Assembly (NCBI GenBank): GCA_016630955.3
Contig: CM049990.2
Location: 744,001 to 808,000, forward strand
From: Didymella arachidicola
Taxonomy: Eukaryota > Ascomycota > Dothideomycetes > Pleosporales > Didymellaceae
Direction: 5' to 3'
DNA length: 64,000 bases
The position numbers and the translations under genes were made by a program. How positions within the stretch are numbered: the first letter of the stretch is position 1; every line of letters begins with the position of its first letter. Of the stretch, positions 11,416 to 22,626 are shown one piece after another. The notes beneath the pieces are model-generated. The model saw nothing but the letters and a program-made list of their open reading frames with translations. It ran no database searches and had not been told where the DNA came from.

Positions 11416-12876
11416 ATGTCGAGACGCGTGCGGACACCAAACTGCACCCATATCGACATGGATCGCATCCACGGCCCTGAGCTGCTCTGTCATGTCTGCG
11501 GGCGAGAGCCGTCGATTGGCTTCCTGTACGAATGCCGCCAGGACTACAGCTCACCAACGCTTCACCATCTTCTAGAAGACAGTGAACTTCCACGACCGAA
11601 GTCGCCTCTCCGATCCGAGCTCGAGGATATCGGTCTGAGCGAGAGCGTCATTCGCACCGCTGAACAAGGCCAATACTCCCCCTTGCAGCTGGACACCCTC
11701 AAAGCGCAAAAGCAAGATCTGAAGCAAATCATTGAAGATACGCTGCAGGGCAGCCATATCAATAACATGGCTGCGAGACTCGCGGCCCTGTCGTCTGCAC
11801 CTTCCAACAACGACGGTACCCTGAACAGCAAACCCAAGAACGCTGTTAGTACCTCCAGCCTGTGGGATCTGATGGAAGCGGAGGACGCTGACGAGAGTCA
11901 GCCTGCAGTCTGTGCCTTCAGAGCATGCCATACCTGTCGTCCGTACTATCGCGACCGCGTCTACATCTCCTTCGACGCCGTAGCGTCAGCCGACTTCCCA
12001 CCAGTCTCCAAAGCTGAGGCGCAAAATCTGCCAACGAAATCGGCCCAAGTTATGCGCTCGATTGGCGCATCACAGCTATCTCCAGTGACTCAAGTGGCCC
12101 ACGACGAGTCTCCCTTCCCAACCCAGACTACTGTTACGTTCGCTGATCCCGCCCACGCGCCGCACACAGCTTCAACAGCAGCCTCCGACTCAAGCGAGCT
12201 CACCTTCAAAACTACACAAACAGATGTCGACGAGCTTCGTGCTCTACGCCGCCCGCGAAGGAGATTCTACAATATCGGCCACCGATCGTCGGGCGAGATC
12301 GCGCGTGACTTGTCGAGAATCCCGCCGCTCCTTTCGCGCCAGGGACTCAAGACCGCTATGCAAGCCATCTTCCACCCTGGCAGAGACTCGAGCTCCTCTG
12401 GATCTATGATCACAATCCCTGTGCCGCGTACAGGGACAGTTCGCGATCCGTCAGCTATACGACCAGTCGGCGACTTTGACATTGGCGCTTTGCGTCGAGT
12501 CAGACGACAGAAGGAAAGGAATGAGATTCGCAACGGTACATATACCGGCGGCTATGAGGACGTAGGCAACGTCTCAGCCAAGATCAGCCCACCTACCGCA
12601 CAAACACCGTATGGCAGCGAAAGGGAGGGCAGCCGCACTTCGGACTCGGATTTCTCCGTCTACTCCTGCATCTCAGAGGGCAGTGAAGTAGAAGTCGACG
12701 GCGGCGCAGCGCTCACTGAAGAGGCGGTCGAATCAGAGACGCCAAACATCCTCGCCGTCAAGGTGCGCAACGAGACTCAGTCGAAGTCAGCAATTTGCAT
12801 CCGTACCAAGCCATTGAGCTGGACTGAGGACGGGTCAGAGGACATTGGGGTGCAGGGCATCATGGCGCAGGTTTGA
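11416..12876 (+). CDS. Hypothetical protein with two Cys clusters (486 aa)
   Basis: Single-exon protein of no recognised family. The frame is open from a TTG at 11389, but the first ATG is at 11416. An N-terminal cluster (TPNCTHIDMDR followed within about 20 residues by LLCHVCGREPS and YECRQD) and a second near residue 175 (CAFRACHTCRPYYRDR) look like metal-binding knuckles. The remainder is Ser/Thr/Pro-rich and probably disordered, with an RRPRRR basic stretch. No signal peptide or membrane span is seen. The gene at 44009-46282 has a comparable layout with Cys pairs in similar places, so both may belong to one fungal-specific family; this is a weak resemblance judged by eye. Confidence 0.75.
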   Translation: MSRRVRTPNCTHIDMDRIHGPELLCHVCGREPSIGFLYECRQDYSSPTLHHLLEDSELPRPKSPLRSELEDIGLSESVIRTAEQGQYSPLQLDTLKAQKQDLKQIIEDTLQGSHINNMAARLAALSSAPSNNDGTLNSKPKNAVSTSSLWDLMEAEDADESQPAVCAFRACHTCRPYYRDRVYISFDAVASADFPPVSKAEAQNLPTKSAQVMRSIGASQLSPVTQVAHDESPFPTQTTVTFADPAHAPHTASTAASDSSELTFKTTQTDVDELRALRRPRRRFYNIGHRSSGEIARDLSRIPPLLSRQGLKTAMQAIFHPGRDSSSSGSMITIPVPRTGTVRDPSAIRPVGDFDIGALRRVRRQKERNEIRNGTYTGGYEDVGNVSAKISPPTAQTPYGSEREGSRTSDSDFSVYSCISEGSEVEVDGGAALTEEAVESETPNILAVKVRNETQSKSAICIRTKPLSWTEDGSEDIGVQGIMAQV

Positions 12877-13399
12877 CACACACAGGAGTGGTTTTGAGAT
12901 TCAGGCGCGGTAATGAGAAATGGACACGAACGATGATGAGACACACGAAGGACGTAACGATTTACGCAGACATGCTTTACGATGAAGGGCATTTGAACCA
13001 AGGCATTTTCGATACCCAAGACTAGATGGCACCAAAACAGCAGATAGCGAATGTTACACATTAGAAAGAAAGAACCTTCGCGTTGCTTTCCGAATGCCCA
13101 CACAGCCCTGTCCGCGGAATTTCCCCAATTTCCGAGCTGGCAGTAGTGCTGTGAGACACAATGCAGAACATGCCCGAGCTGTCGGTTGACTCGCTAAAGA
13201 AACGACATGGGCCACAGTGTAATGACTTTTTTTTTTTTTTTTTTTTTCATTCACTCAAGTATTGAGATACTAATTAGACTATCTAGTCCAGCTACAAATA
13301 CTTTGAAAGCATGAGCTACACCCCCAAAACCAAACCCAGCATGGAGGTCAAACCACAGAGACCCAGCCAGCATAGTCCATCTTCATCAGCTAGACAAGC
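12877..13399. other. Convergent intergenic region with a poly-T tract
   Basis: Lies between two convergent genes. It contains a run of 21 T at 13227-13247 and no supported coding sequence. Confidence 0.6.
13227..13247. repeat. Poly-T tract (21 T)
   Basis: Homopolymer of 21 thymidines between convergent genes. Its length should be treated as uncertain in any assembly. Confidence 0.9.
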
Positions 13400-15858
13400 T
13401 TAACGGCCGGGACCGCCGGGGTAACCCTGAGGAGGCGCCCCATACTGCTGCTGGCCTGGGTAACCTCCTGGGCCGCCCTGGGGAGGACGCTGCTGCTGAC
13501 CGTACTGCTGGCCCTGGGGCGGGTAGCCGCCAGGCTGCTGTCCATAGCCCTGCTGAGGCGGCTGACCGTACTGACCTCCCGGAGGCGGCTGGCCGTACTG
13601 CTGCTGGCCTGGGGGTGCACCGTACTGGCCTGGTGGAGGAGCACCGTATTGGCCACCTTGTGGCGGGCCGCCGTAACCCTGCTGGGGTGGGCCGCCGTAG
13701 CCGCCGCCGGGGGGACCACCATAGCCGCCTGGTGCAGGGTTGGTCTTCTCATCCTTGGAGTCGTAAGAGCGATCGATGGCGCCAAGGAGGAGCTTGATGA
13801 TCCATAGGTCGGGCGTCAGGTCGACAGGGGGATTGGCGCGCGACATTTCTTCCTGCTCGTTCTCGTAGTCTGGGAGCGTTGTTAACACTGGTCAGACGTG
13901 CGTACATGGGAAATCTTACTGGATGTGCAGTCGACCATGGGTCCGATCTGCGGGTCCTCGTCGAGCTTGCCGAGGAACTTCTTCGCCATCTCATCGTTAC
14001 CAACTTGGGCGAACTCGAAAGCAACACCACCGCGGCCATACTGAGGGAACCTCTGCTGCAGGGTGTCGAAAGCGTATCTGATGGTATCGAAGACAGCGTT
14101 CTGAGGCTCGCCGGCAGGCTGACCATCTGTGATAGCAATGATAAGAACGGGCTTCTTGAGCTGATTCTGCTGGGCCTTTCCGATAACGATCTCGTCGATG
14201 ACCTTCTTACGAAGCGAAGTACCCATTGGCGTAAGACCCTTGAACTGAACACCACGCATAATCGTCTCAATCTGGGCCTCGGTAGCGACGCCATCCTGGA
14301 GAGGACGGCCTTGCTGATCACGGAGGCCAGAGAGATCAGTGTTCATGAAACGAAGCGAGATGCCGTCAGCATCGAAGAGGGTAGCGGCGAATGAGACACG
14401 CTCCAGAATAAGGCGCAGGTCCTTGATACGCGAGCCTTCCTCTTCGAACTGCATCGATCCACTGTCGTCGATGTAGAGGACGATATCGTACAGAGCAAGC
14501 TTCACGATGTCGTTGGCAATCTCCTTCTGGACGCGCCAGCGCTGGATGACCTGGTTGATCTTGCCGGCCGCCTGCTGTGCAATCTGGTCAAGGACCGGTG
14601 TGCCCGGGGGATAAAACGTCTGGAGTCCCTTCTCCTGGATACAATCCTGCAAGAGCTGTTTGTAGGCCTGGACTTCAGCGGGGCTACCTTGCGCCTGAGC
14701 TAGCGGTGCTTGTCCTCCCGGTGGTCCACCAAAGCCTCCTTGGGGAGGTGGTGGGCCGCCATACTGCTGGCCCTGTGGTGGTCCCTGTGAAAGGAAAGTT
14801 AGCGCACATTTTTCTCAAAGCCTATTCATTATCTTGCTCTGCATCGTCGATAAGGCACGCAACTGCAAGCATGGTGAAATGTCACGTGTAGGGTACGAAC
14901 ATATTGGCCATACGGTTGCTGTCCGTACTGCTGCGGAGGTTGGCCGTACTGGGGCTGTTGCGGTTGGCCCCATTGGTTTTGCTGTTGGTATGGTTGCTGA
15001 CCATATTGTTGTGGAGGCGGTGGTTGGTTCCATTGATTCTGTGGTGGCGCTTGACCCGGGTATGGAGACATTGGTGATTGCGGAAAGCCTGGAGACTGAG
15101 GCGGTTGGCCTGGCGGAGGGGGAGGTGGCCTGTTATACCCCTGTTGCCCCTGGGGATATGGCGATGAGGGCGCACCATATGGAGCTGGGACAGGCGGTTG
15201 TGCGTAAGGTGACTGCGGCGGGGCTTGCGATCCAGGGCGCAAGGGCAGTGGTGGTTGCCCAGGCGCCTGTGGAGCTTGACCGTATGGAGGTTGTTGCCCA
15301 GGATATTGTGATGGCTGATAGGCGTTATAGTTTCCGCCAGGATTGGACGATGCGATCTTCCCGGAAAGCGGCATGATGTTGTGGCTGGAGGTTGTGGCTA
15401 CACTGACTGGTGTGATGTCCAGGCGGGTGGTTTTCAAGTAGTGGGGTTGGTTGACAGAAGCCAAAAGCAAGGTGGAGAACGATAAAAGCTTGCGGAAGCC
15501 TAGGGTGATGTGGCGCGCGTGATAAGGACGATGACGATGCAGAGCAAGCGAGAACGGAGTGGAAAGAAGAGCTTACTTGGCCGGGAGGAGCGGCACCTTG
15601 CTGCCCTGGATACGCTTGGTACTGTTGCTGTCCGGGCTATTGAGCTATTAGTTATACTCTTGACCAGCTTTTGCTGCTTTCCAACTCACATAGCCACTCT
15701 GTCCGCCTTGGGGAGCGGCGCCCTGGGGAGGGTATCCTGCTGCAGCATTCGCTGCCGCCATCTTCGATGCCACTGTAGCTGCGTCAGCCCCTCCATGCCC
15801 CGCAATCGTCATCGTTGGGCTTTGAGCCAAGAGGTTCAAGGGCACACTTACAACCCAT
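13400..15858 (-). CDS. von Willebrand factor A-domain protein with Pro/Gln/Gly-rich arms
   Basis: Predicted 646-residue protein. Exons are 15858-15852, 15772-15690, 15636-15577, 15356-14901, 14784-13920 and 13869-13400; all phases match. The first 250 or so residues are PGQ/YGQ/PPP repeats. A vWA domain follows with a complete MIDAS motif (IDDSGS near residue 305), a downstream Thr in GLTPMGTS and Asp in AITDGQ. The last 100 residues are again GGYGGPP/QQYG repeats. vWA domains with MIDAS bind partner proteins through a metal ion; the arms suggest a disordered, phase-separating type of protein. The 220-nt third intron looks like a promoter and leads to an ATG at 15374, so a shorter form starting there is possible. 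The 7-nt first exon is tentative; the alternative start is the ATG at 15757 in exon 2. Confidence 0.82.
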
Positions 15859-16433
15859 TTTGTGCTTGCTACGCGGTCGTTCAAATCGTCAGTTATTGTC
15901 CTGAAGCTGCAGCGAGATGCAATTGTGGATCTGGAAGAGGAGGGAGAGTGGGCAGGTAATACACTGGTGAGCCTTGCCTCAGGTGAGGATAAGGCAGGCA
16001 AGCTGGAGATGACAGCATGCATCATAGCCCCAGCGACCACGACTCAGCCCCAGTGCCCCTCATCAGCACCGCCCACTCGCCAGTACCTTGCGTCTCATTG
16101 GTCACTTGACCAACACGCGCGTTGGCAATTGCGCAAGTGTGGACACGCGCTTGGTGAGCTGTTCGAATGTGACAGCTTGCGCCACGTTTGCTTGGCAGAA
16201 TCTACAAGCGACCTGCAGCAGCCTGCATGGAGTGACAGCCGTAGCGGCAAAGATCGACAGGTCCAGAAAATGAAGGTGGCTGGGTAAGGTTTGACATCGA
16301 AGATGCGTTCGGCACTAGTTTTTGGCATCAGAGTTTGTTCCCCTACGTCACGCGTTGGGGAAAATTAACGTTGATAGTAGTGTTGCGTAGGCTGAATAGA
16401 TTTCTCTAACTGAATACCGAGACCATCAAAGAA
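15859..16433. promoter_or_regulatory. 5' region of the vWA gene
   Basis: Lies upstream of the vWA gene and downstream of the sugar transporter, both on the minus strand. No gene is supported. It is the probable vWA promoter plus the transporter's 3' flank. Confidence 0.4.
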
Positions 16434-18410
16434 TTACACATTCGTAGTTTCCAGCTGCACAGGCTTATTCAACTTCTCATCATCAGCAGCCGCCTCCGCT
16501 TCTTCCAGCCCCAAACTCGCAGCGATGGTGTACAACCGCGTCTTCTCCTCATGCGCCGTAGTATCTCCGAAAACAGCATCCATCTCCTCGAGCGACTTGC
16601 CCTTCGTCTCCGGGATTACGAACCAAGTGAACGCAAACGCGTTCAGCGCAAACGCCGCAAAGAAGAGGTAGGTACCGTACCCAATCGACTCGATCATGTC
16701 TGGCGTAACGAGCCCAATCTACGATGATCAGTACGTGAATCGCAAAGAAGAGATACGTCTGACGAAGCTTACGATGAAGTTGCACATCCACGTCGACGAC
16801 GTAGTGAGTGACATAGCCTTAGACCTGTTTCCCAGGTTGTAAATTTCAGATGGCAAGACCCATCCGATGGGAGCCCATGAGTAAGAGAAGTTGACATCAT
16901 AAATGTAAACGAAGGCGATTCCGGTCCAGCCCGCGGCAGGATGATCCTTGAGCGTATTTCCGTAGCCGCCGATGACGCCGCCTACGATGACGAGCGAGAT
17001 GAAGGTCCCAGCGGCGCCGCAAAGTAAGAGGGGTTTGCGGCCGACTTTATCGATGAGGAAGAGTGCGGGTAGTGTGGAGATCGTGTTGACGATGCCGTAA
17101 ACGCCAGTTGCTAACAGACTCCCTGTCTTGCCGGTGAGGCCGAGCTGGCCGAAAATCGTGGGAGCGTAGTAGATGATGGCTACGAAGTGTCAGTTCAAGG
17201 TTTGGGATATATGTTCCCAGTCTTACCGTTACAGCCTATGAATTGTTGGAAGAACATGACACAGCAGCCGATAGCTGTGCGCTTGAACGACGGCCAAGTG
17301 GAGAACAGCGTGGTGTAGCCAGCAAGATAAAGCGCCACGCCTGACTTTCCAGGAAACTTCTCGCGGTTATAGGACTGTTCGAACATTACCTCTGCTTTCA
17401 CCGAGAGATATTCTTTCTGTAGCAATCGGTTATCAGGGCTGGCCTGACGAACACGCGCTAGAGCTGCGATGCCAGCCGCATCATTATCGCGCATACAATA
17501 GTACCGCGGACTCTCCGGAAACCAGAGCATCCCAAAACCAAGAATGAGTGCTGGGAAAATCTGGAGGGCGAAAGGGACTCTCCAAGCTGCATCAGACTGG
17601 CCTGTGCAACCGTTGGGACCGACGTCGTTGCGAGAATCGAAACTTCGAGCTGATGGAGTGCCCCCAGAGTATGGGATGTCGGGGGCGCATCGAGCCCCTC
17701 CGATATATTGCGTGCCAAACTCAAGCCAGTAGCTGACGAGGATGCCAAGGGTGATGGAGAGTTGTTGGAGGACAACGAGTGTCCCTCTGACACCGGCAGT
17801 AGAAACCTCAGACATGTACATCTGTTAACTACATTAGCTCAGGTTAAAAACTCGTTCCACAACACACTCACTGGTACAATCATGGTCAACATCCCTACTG
17901 CAAAGCCAGCAACCGCTCGTCCTAGACCTGTCAGTAAAGTACTATCATTTCAGGTTTTGACGTGCCAACAAAAGCCATGGAAATATTCACTGCAGCAGCC
18001 TGAAGGACAGATCCAACAGTGAAAACAACGACAGCAATCAGAATTGAACCTTTGCGGCCGAACTTGTCGGCTACAGGGCCATTCACAAGCGACCCAGTCC
18101 ATGCCAAGAGCAGAAGTGTGGACACAAACCACCCCTTGAAGCCACTATCGAGAGCAACTCTGGGAAATGTTGCAGCGAAGCTCTCCATTGTGAGTACTCC
18201 CGATACTACGCCCTGATCGTAGCCGAAAAGGAAGCCACCAAGAGATGCGAACTGCAAGCCCTGTCAGCATGATAAATACTGATGTTGGATGCAAATACTT
18301 GCAGTTGACAATCCAAGCAGATAAGGGTTTGCACGTAGCTCCTTGTATACTCCCTTCTTCTCTGGTGTCGCATCTTGGCCAGCGCCCTCGACATGCATCT
18401 CGTTCGACAT
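16434..18410 (-). CDS. MFS sugar transporter (sugar porter family)
   Basis: Plasma-membrane hexose/quinate-type transporter of 576 residues. Exons are 18410-18303, 18251-17966, 17921-17872, 17821-17227, 17179-16773 and 16718-16434. Family signatures are GGFLFGYDQGVVSG in helix 1, a DKFGRK loop after helix 2, GRAVAGFAVGM, PESPRYY near mid-protein, QQFIGCN in helix 7, a second DKVGRK loop, and PETKGKSLEEMD after helix 12. Twelve spans are expected. Two introns can only keep the frame if they use GC donors (GCAAGT at 18302 and GCACGT at 17965). The gene is divergent from a P-loop kinase with 446 bases between them and lies near a Zn2Cys6 regulator. The transported sugar is unknown. Confidence 0.92.
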
Positions 18411-18856
18411 GTTGAGTGAGAAGATGGTTGTTTTCCTCACATAAAGACCTGATGTTTTGGTGGTCGCGGAGCATCTGCTGCTTATGTACTCGAATACCGC
18501 TCGTTGTTGAGGCAGACCATGATATCGAGGGAAGTATCGCGAGTCAGAAGAGTCGGAGTGATCCGATGCAATCAGACGACAAAGTTTTTGTCGCATGCAT
18601 GGTCCTCAGGAAAAAGCCCCCTCTGTCCCCGCAGGGAAGGTTGCTCTTACCCCATTGTTGCGTTCGTGCGTGGAGAAAGATGGGGCGTTGACCAAATGTA
18701 TGGTCGGACTTCTGTCGTCCGAACTTCACAAATCGGCTTTCTGCTGATCTGACATCATTTTGTGTTCATGCTCCATTCACCCTCGACTATCATATTGGAT
18801 TTCGTTTCCCGCTCTTGGATTTTCCGTCAGTTCGCTCTTATTCCCAGCTCTTAAAC
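18411..18856. promoter_or_regulatory. Divergent promoter region, sugar transporter and P-loop kinase
   Basis: The 446 bases between two divergent start codons must hold both promoters. No gene is seen. The position suggests that the two genes can be co-regulated; binding sites cannot be named with confidence. Confidence 0.5.
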
Positions 18857-19668
18857 ATGACGAGGGACTGGAACACGGATGGCCTTACCGAGATTATTCT
18901 TGATCTAGTTAGCCATGTCCAGGGGCTTCTACATCGCCAAGCCTCCAAACCCCGTCAGCGGATACTCGTTGCACTGGCTGGTGTTCCGGGATCGGGGAAG
19001 TCGACTGTGTCGCACGCGCTGCTGCAAGAGCTTGCTGGACGTGGTATCAACGATGTCGCCATTGTACCGATGGTCAGTCCGGATTTATGTAATACAGTGA
19101 TCGTAAATTCTGACGGATCTCGCAGGACGGCTTCCATCATACTAAGAAGATCCTTGCCGCATTTGACGACCCCACGACCGCATTTCAAAGGCGTGGTGCT
19201 CCCTTCACGTTCGATGCGGATGCCTTCTTAGGCCTCATCAAAATATTGAAAACAACACGCGTAACGACAGTCGATGAGTCCGAACAGCATGTATATGCAC
19301 CGAGTTTCGATCACGCCATTCAAGACCCTATCGAAAACGACATTGCCGTCTCTTCGCGGAACCGCATCGTGATCATTGAAGGCAATTACACGCTACTAGA
19401 CCAGAAGCCGTGGAGCGAGATACCGAATCTTTGCGACGAAAGGTTTTTGCTCTTAACTGTATTAATCGGCATTTGACTGACCAAGTCCAGATGGTTTGTG
19501 GACGTTGCTCCCGATGTTGTAAGAGAACGACTGGCAGCGCGTCACGTTGCTGCAGGTATCGAATCCACATACGAGGCAGCCGTGCAGCGTGCAGAGACAA
19601 ATGATATTCCGAATGGTGAGATGATTAGATCGCTGCTGATAAAGCCCGATGTCACTATTCGAAACTGA
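18857..19668 (+). CDS. P-loop small-molecule kinase (uridine kinase/phosphoribulokinase/Yfh7-like)
   Basis: Predicted cytosolic ATP-dependent kinase of 236 residues. Exons are 18857-19072, 19126-19442 and 19491-19668. The Walker A motif is AGVPGSGKST at residues 41-50. The family motif MDGFHHTKK spans the first splice junction, and RGAPFTFDADAF, EGNYTLL (Walker-B-like) and WFVDV follow in the usual order, with a lid segment VRERLAARHVAAG. This order matches the uridine-kinase/pantothenate-kinase-like group that includes yeast Yfh7, whose substrates in fungi are mostly unknown. It is divergent from a sugar transporter and its 3' end is 48 bases from that of a Zn2Cys6 gene, so a sugar or nucleoside substrate is an attractive inference. 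Confidence 0.88.
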
Positions 19669-19716
19669 GGCCCCGGATTTGTTCGTGCCATTCGCTCGAA
19701 GAGAGGTAACCCGAAC

Positions 19717-22011
19717 TCAGAATCCGTTATTGGTCAGGTCCCATTCAAAAGACGTGAACAGCTCATTCGACTCTACGGACCAAGGGAAGTTACTCAGGGC
19801 GTCTCGATCCAGTTGTGGGGCGTCTTGGAAGACGCCGGCGTCGATATCATCAATAGTGATGACTTGGTCCAGGATGGCGACGCAGCGGGCCGAGAGGGAA
19901 TCTTCCACAAGGTGGTCCCGAAACGTGCTTCTTGCAAGGCGAACTGCTTGATGCCAGATCGGCAAATCCGGAGATTGCGGGAAACTGATGATACATAAAC
20001 TCATCACCAATGCTGCATGGAAAAGGAAATAGCTGAGGACAGACGTCAGTCACGCAAGCAACACTTCAATCGGCAAAACTTACGTGGCGTACCAGCCCTC
20101 CAATCTGGTCAGACCCTGTACGGCATATTGATGTATCGACGTGACTGTAGCGTTTGCAGCCTCGATGCACAGTCTAGTGCACTCTTCTTGTTTGGCCTGT
20201 GCAACAGGATCCGGAATTTGACCCCTCTCAGATATGGCGTGACGGAGGAGAATGTGGCGGAAAACAATGATCTTAAGGTTCCAGAATCTCCACCACATCC
20301 TCGATTTGGCAAAGGTGTACCATCGGTGTTGGCAGGATGACTGATGGTCCAGCTGGAAATACATGGGCATGGTGTGTGACCATGAATCCATCGAGGCGCT
20401 GATCGAGAGTGCCGCTTCTGCTGACAACCCAGGGTCCGATAGAAGACGATTCGAAATATGGTTTGTGTGTATATGCAGATCGCTCTGGGTTCTGAGGGCA
20501 GAGTAGAGTGTTGGCTCTGTTGACTCTACCGGCAGCTCGTTGGTCTGAGGTGTCAGTGCCTACATGTCGTTAGTCTGGACTCACCAGATCTTGTGATCTT
20601 AGACTTACTTCATCGCTTACATTCAGAACCGCATGAACATTCATAGAGTCCTGGTCTGGAAGCATGACTGCTCTGCCAAATGTTGTCGAAGCCCCACTGT
20701 CAAAGATGTACAGTCCCCACCACACCCTGCGGCGAATCTCTCTTTCCATGAGGCTGATGTTCCAGTGGGGCAGTTCTCTGTGCAGGGCTACGCTGAGGGC
20801 ATTGCGAACCGCAAGTCCAAGAAGATTCCAACCCGTGTTTGGGGCATTTCTCTTCTGGCTCAAGTTACTGAGTAAAATGAGGGCTTGGATGGAGGTTAGA
20901 TTTGCCGTCTCGAAGACCGACTCATGTTGTCCAAGAGTAAGTGCACGGCGATATAGGTAGTCTTCGAGTCCTACTTGGTCCTTGTTCAGACTCCATGCTC
21001 CCAAAGCTAGAACCGCATGGTAAAGCATATCCCAAGAACGTTTCGTTGGGCGTGGAACGATCTCGTGATACTGGGCGCGGAATGTTGCCTCGTGTACAAA
21101 GGGGTAGACGCAATGGTACTCCTGGAAGTATGCGTCAATAAGCGTTGAAGCAATCTGGTTGGTCAAAGCGGCGTGAGAAATCTGCGAAGAAGCCAGTACA
21201 CCCGTGAGAAGGGTCGAGCGTTCAGGCCGTCGTTCTTGAGGTTGCGCATGAGACTGGTGCAGGAAGCCAGCCCAGTCTAGTAGACAACGCAGGAAGACGA
21301 CACCAGAGGTAGATCCTGTGGGTATGTAAGTAACACTGAATGGCAAATGGTGGGTCACTGACCTAGGTAGCCGACACCAGTGGGCTCGACAGAAAGCGCA
21401 GCCATTCCATCGGTGAGGCTGTCGACGTTGACATCCTCCTCTTGCCAATTAAAACCATCTGCATTGTTCGGCACGGCTTCAGGAAGCACTGGATCATTTG
21501 CGGTAGCTGGAGTGGAATCACTGTGAGGACTTGAGATTGCTGGAGGACGCAATACATCCGGTGTCGATGGTCCTGCAGCCAGGGGCGAGATACTTGTGAA
21601 GTCTGATGAGCTGAGCACATCATCGATGTTGACTCCAGGTAGAAGCTGTGAAACAAGAGCTTCAAGTCCCTGCAGTCGCTTCTCGACACTTGTAAGGTAG
21701 CTGACCTCTCCTTAGCATGTAGATTGGAAGGAGGCCCAAGCTGCAACTCACACTCTTGTGAGTGGTGATCTGATGACCTTGCCACTGTAGTGACAATTCG
21801 CTCCGCTCTGTGCACATATCTTGCAAGTCGGATGCTCTTTCGAGCACTTTGCAGTATTAGCGTTCATCAGACACTGTCAAAGTGCAGCGGGCTCACCTTC
21901 AGTTTCTTGTGACGACATCGGTCACACTAACTTCGAATCAGCCATCGCGAAAGTCGCAGATAGAACAAAGAGCCGCACTGAAAGTGAGTCCCTAGCCTTC
22001 CTCTGCTCCAT
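19717..22011 (-). CDS. Zn2Cys6 fungal transcription factor (665 aa)
   Basis: Nuclear regulator with seven exons: 22011-21979, 21926-21897, 21846-21754, 21705-21363, 21315-20609, 20559-20084 and 20032-19717. The zinc cluster is assembled from the first three exons: Cys 12, 15, 22, 29, 32 and 39, spacing C-x2-C-x6-C-x6-C-x2-C-x6-C. The motif SPLTR...LTSVEKRLQGLE leads into a short coiled coil. The fungal transcription factor domain covers about residues 230-450, including YFQEYHCVYPFVHEATF and RRRVWWGLYIFD, and the protein ends in FEWDLT as many of this class do. Neighbouring transporter and kinase genes are candidate targets. Its tail-to-tail spacing with the kinase (48 bases) means the transcripts probably overlap. 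Confidence 0.92.
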
Positions 22012-22626
22012 CCATACAAAAAGTAATAGTGAATGTGGGGTGCAGAAACCGCCGCCAGCGGATTGGCCCCAGGCCAGGCGCAGAGCCGAGGCATGACCGA
22101 GAGCCTAGACTTGAAACGGCAAGGCTCTTGCCGAAACTCCTGGCCCACTTCGACCGAGATGATAATTGAACAATCAACTCCAGCAACACGTTATGAAAAC
22201 GAGTTGGAAGCCACTTGAGACAATGTCGCACACATCAGTCCTGTAATGCGTATAGTGTGACAGACAGAAGTAACTGGTAGGTACTGTCCGGTCAGCACAT
22301 ATTAGCTGATGAGCCACAGGCCGTCTGAGAAATGCGCAGGTATGTTGAAAACAACTAGGCAGTCGGGTGATGTCTCAATCAAGATGAAGTTGACAGACCA
22401 TCATATTGGAAGGGCTGTTCTTAGGGCCGAATCCTTTTCTGTCCTGGTCTAGCACACTCTGACAAGGCTGTATCTGCATGCATGGTGGCTGCGTGGAACC
22501 AGGCAAAAGCCAAGAACTGATTACAGCCTTGCGGGAGGAGCGACAACAACCCCGCAATCAATGCAGTGAACATCACATCGACACGACACAGAATACAGCT
22601 TCATTGAGTGCGAATTGACACGCATC
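22012..22626. promoter_or_regulatory. Divergent promoter region, Zn2Cys6 gene and HET gene
   Basis: Head-to-head region of 615 bases. I see no coding region. It must contain the two 5' regions. Confidence 0.4.
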
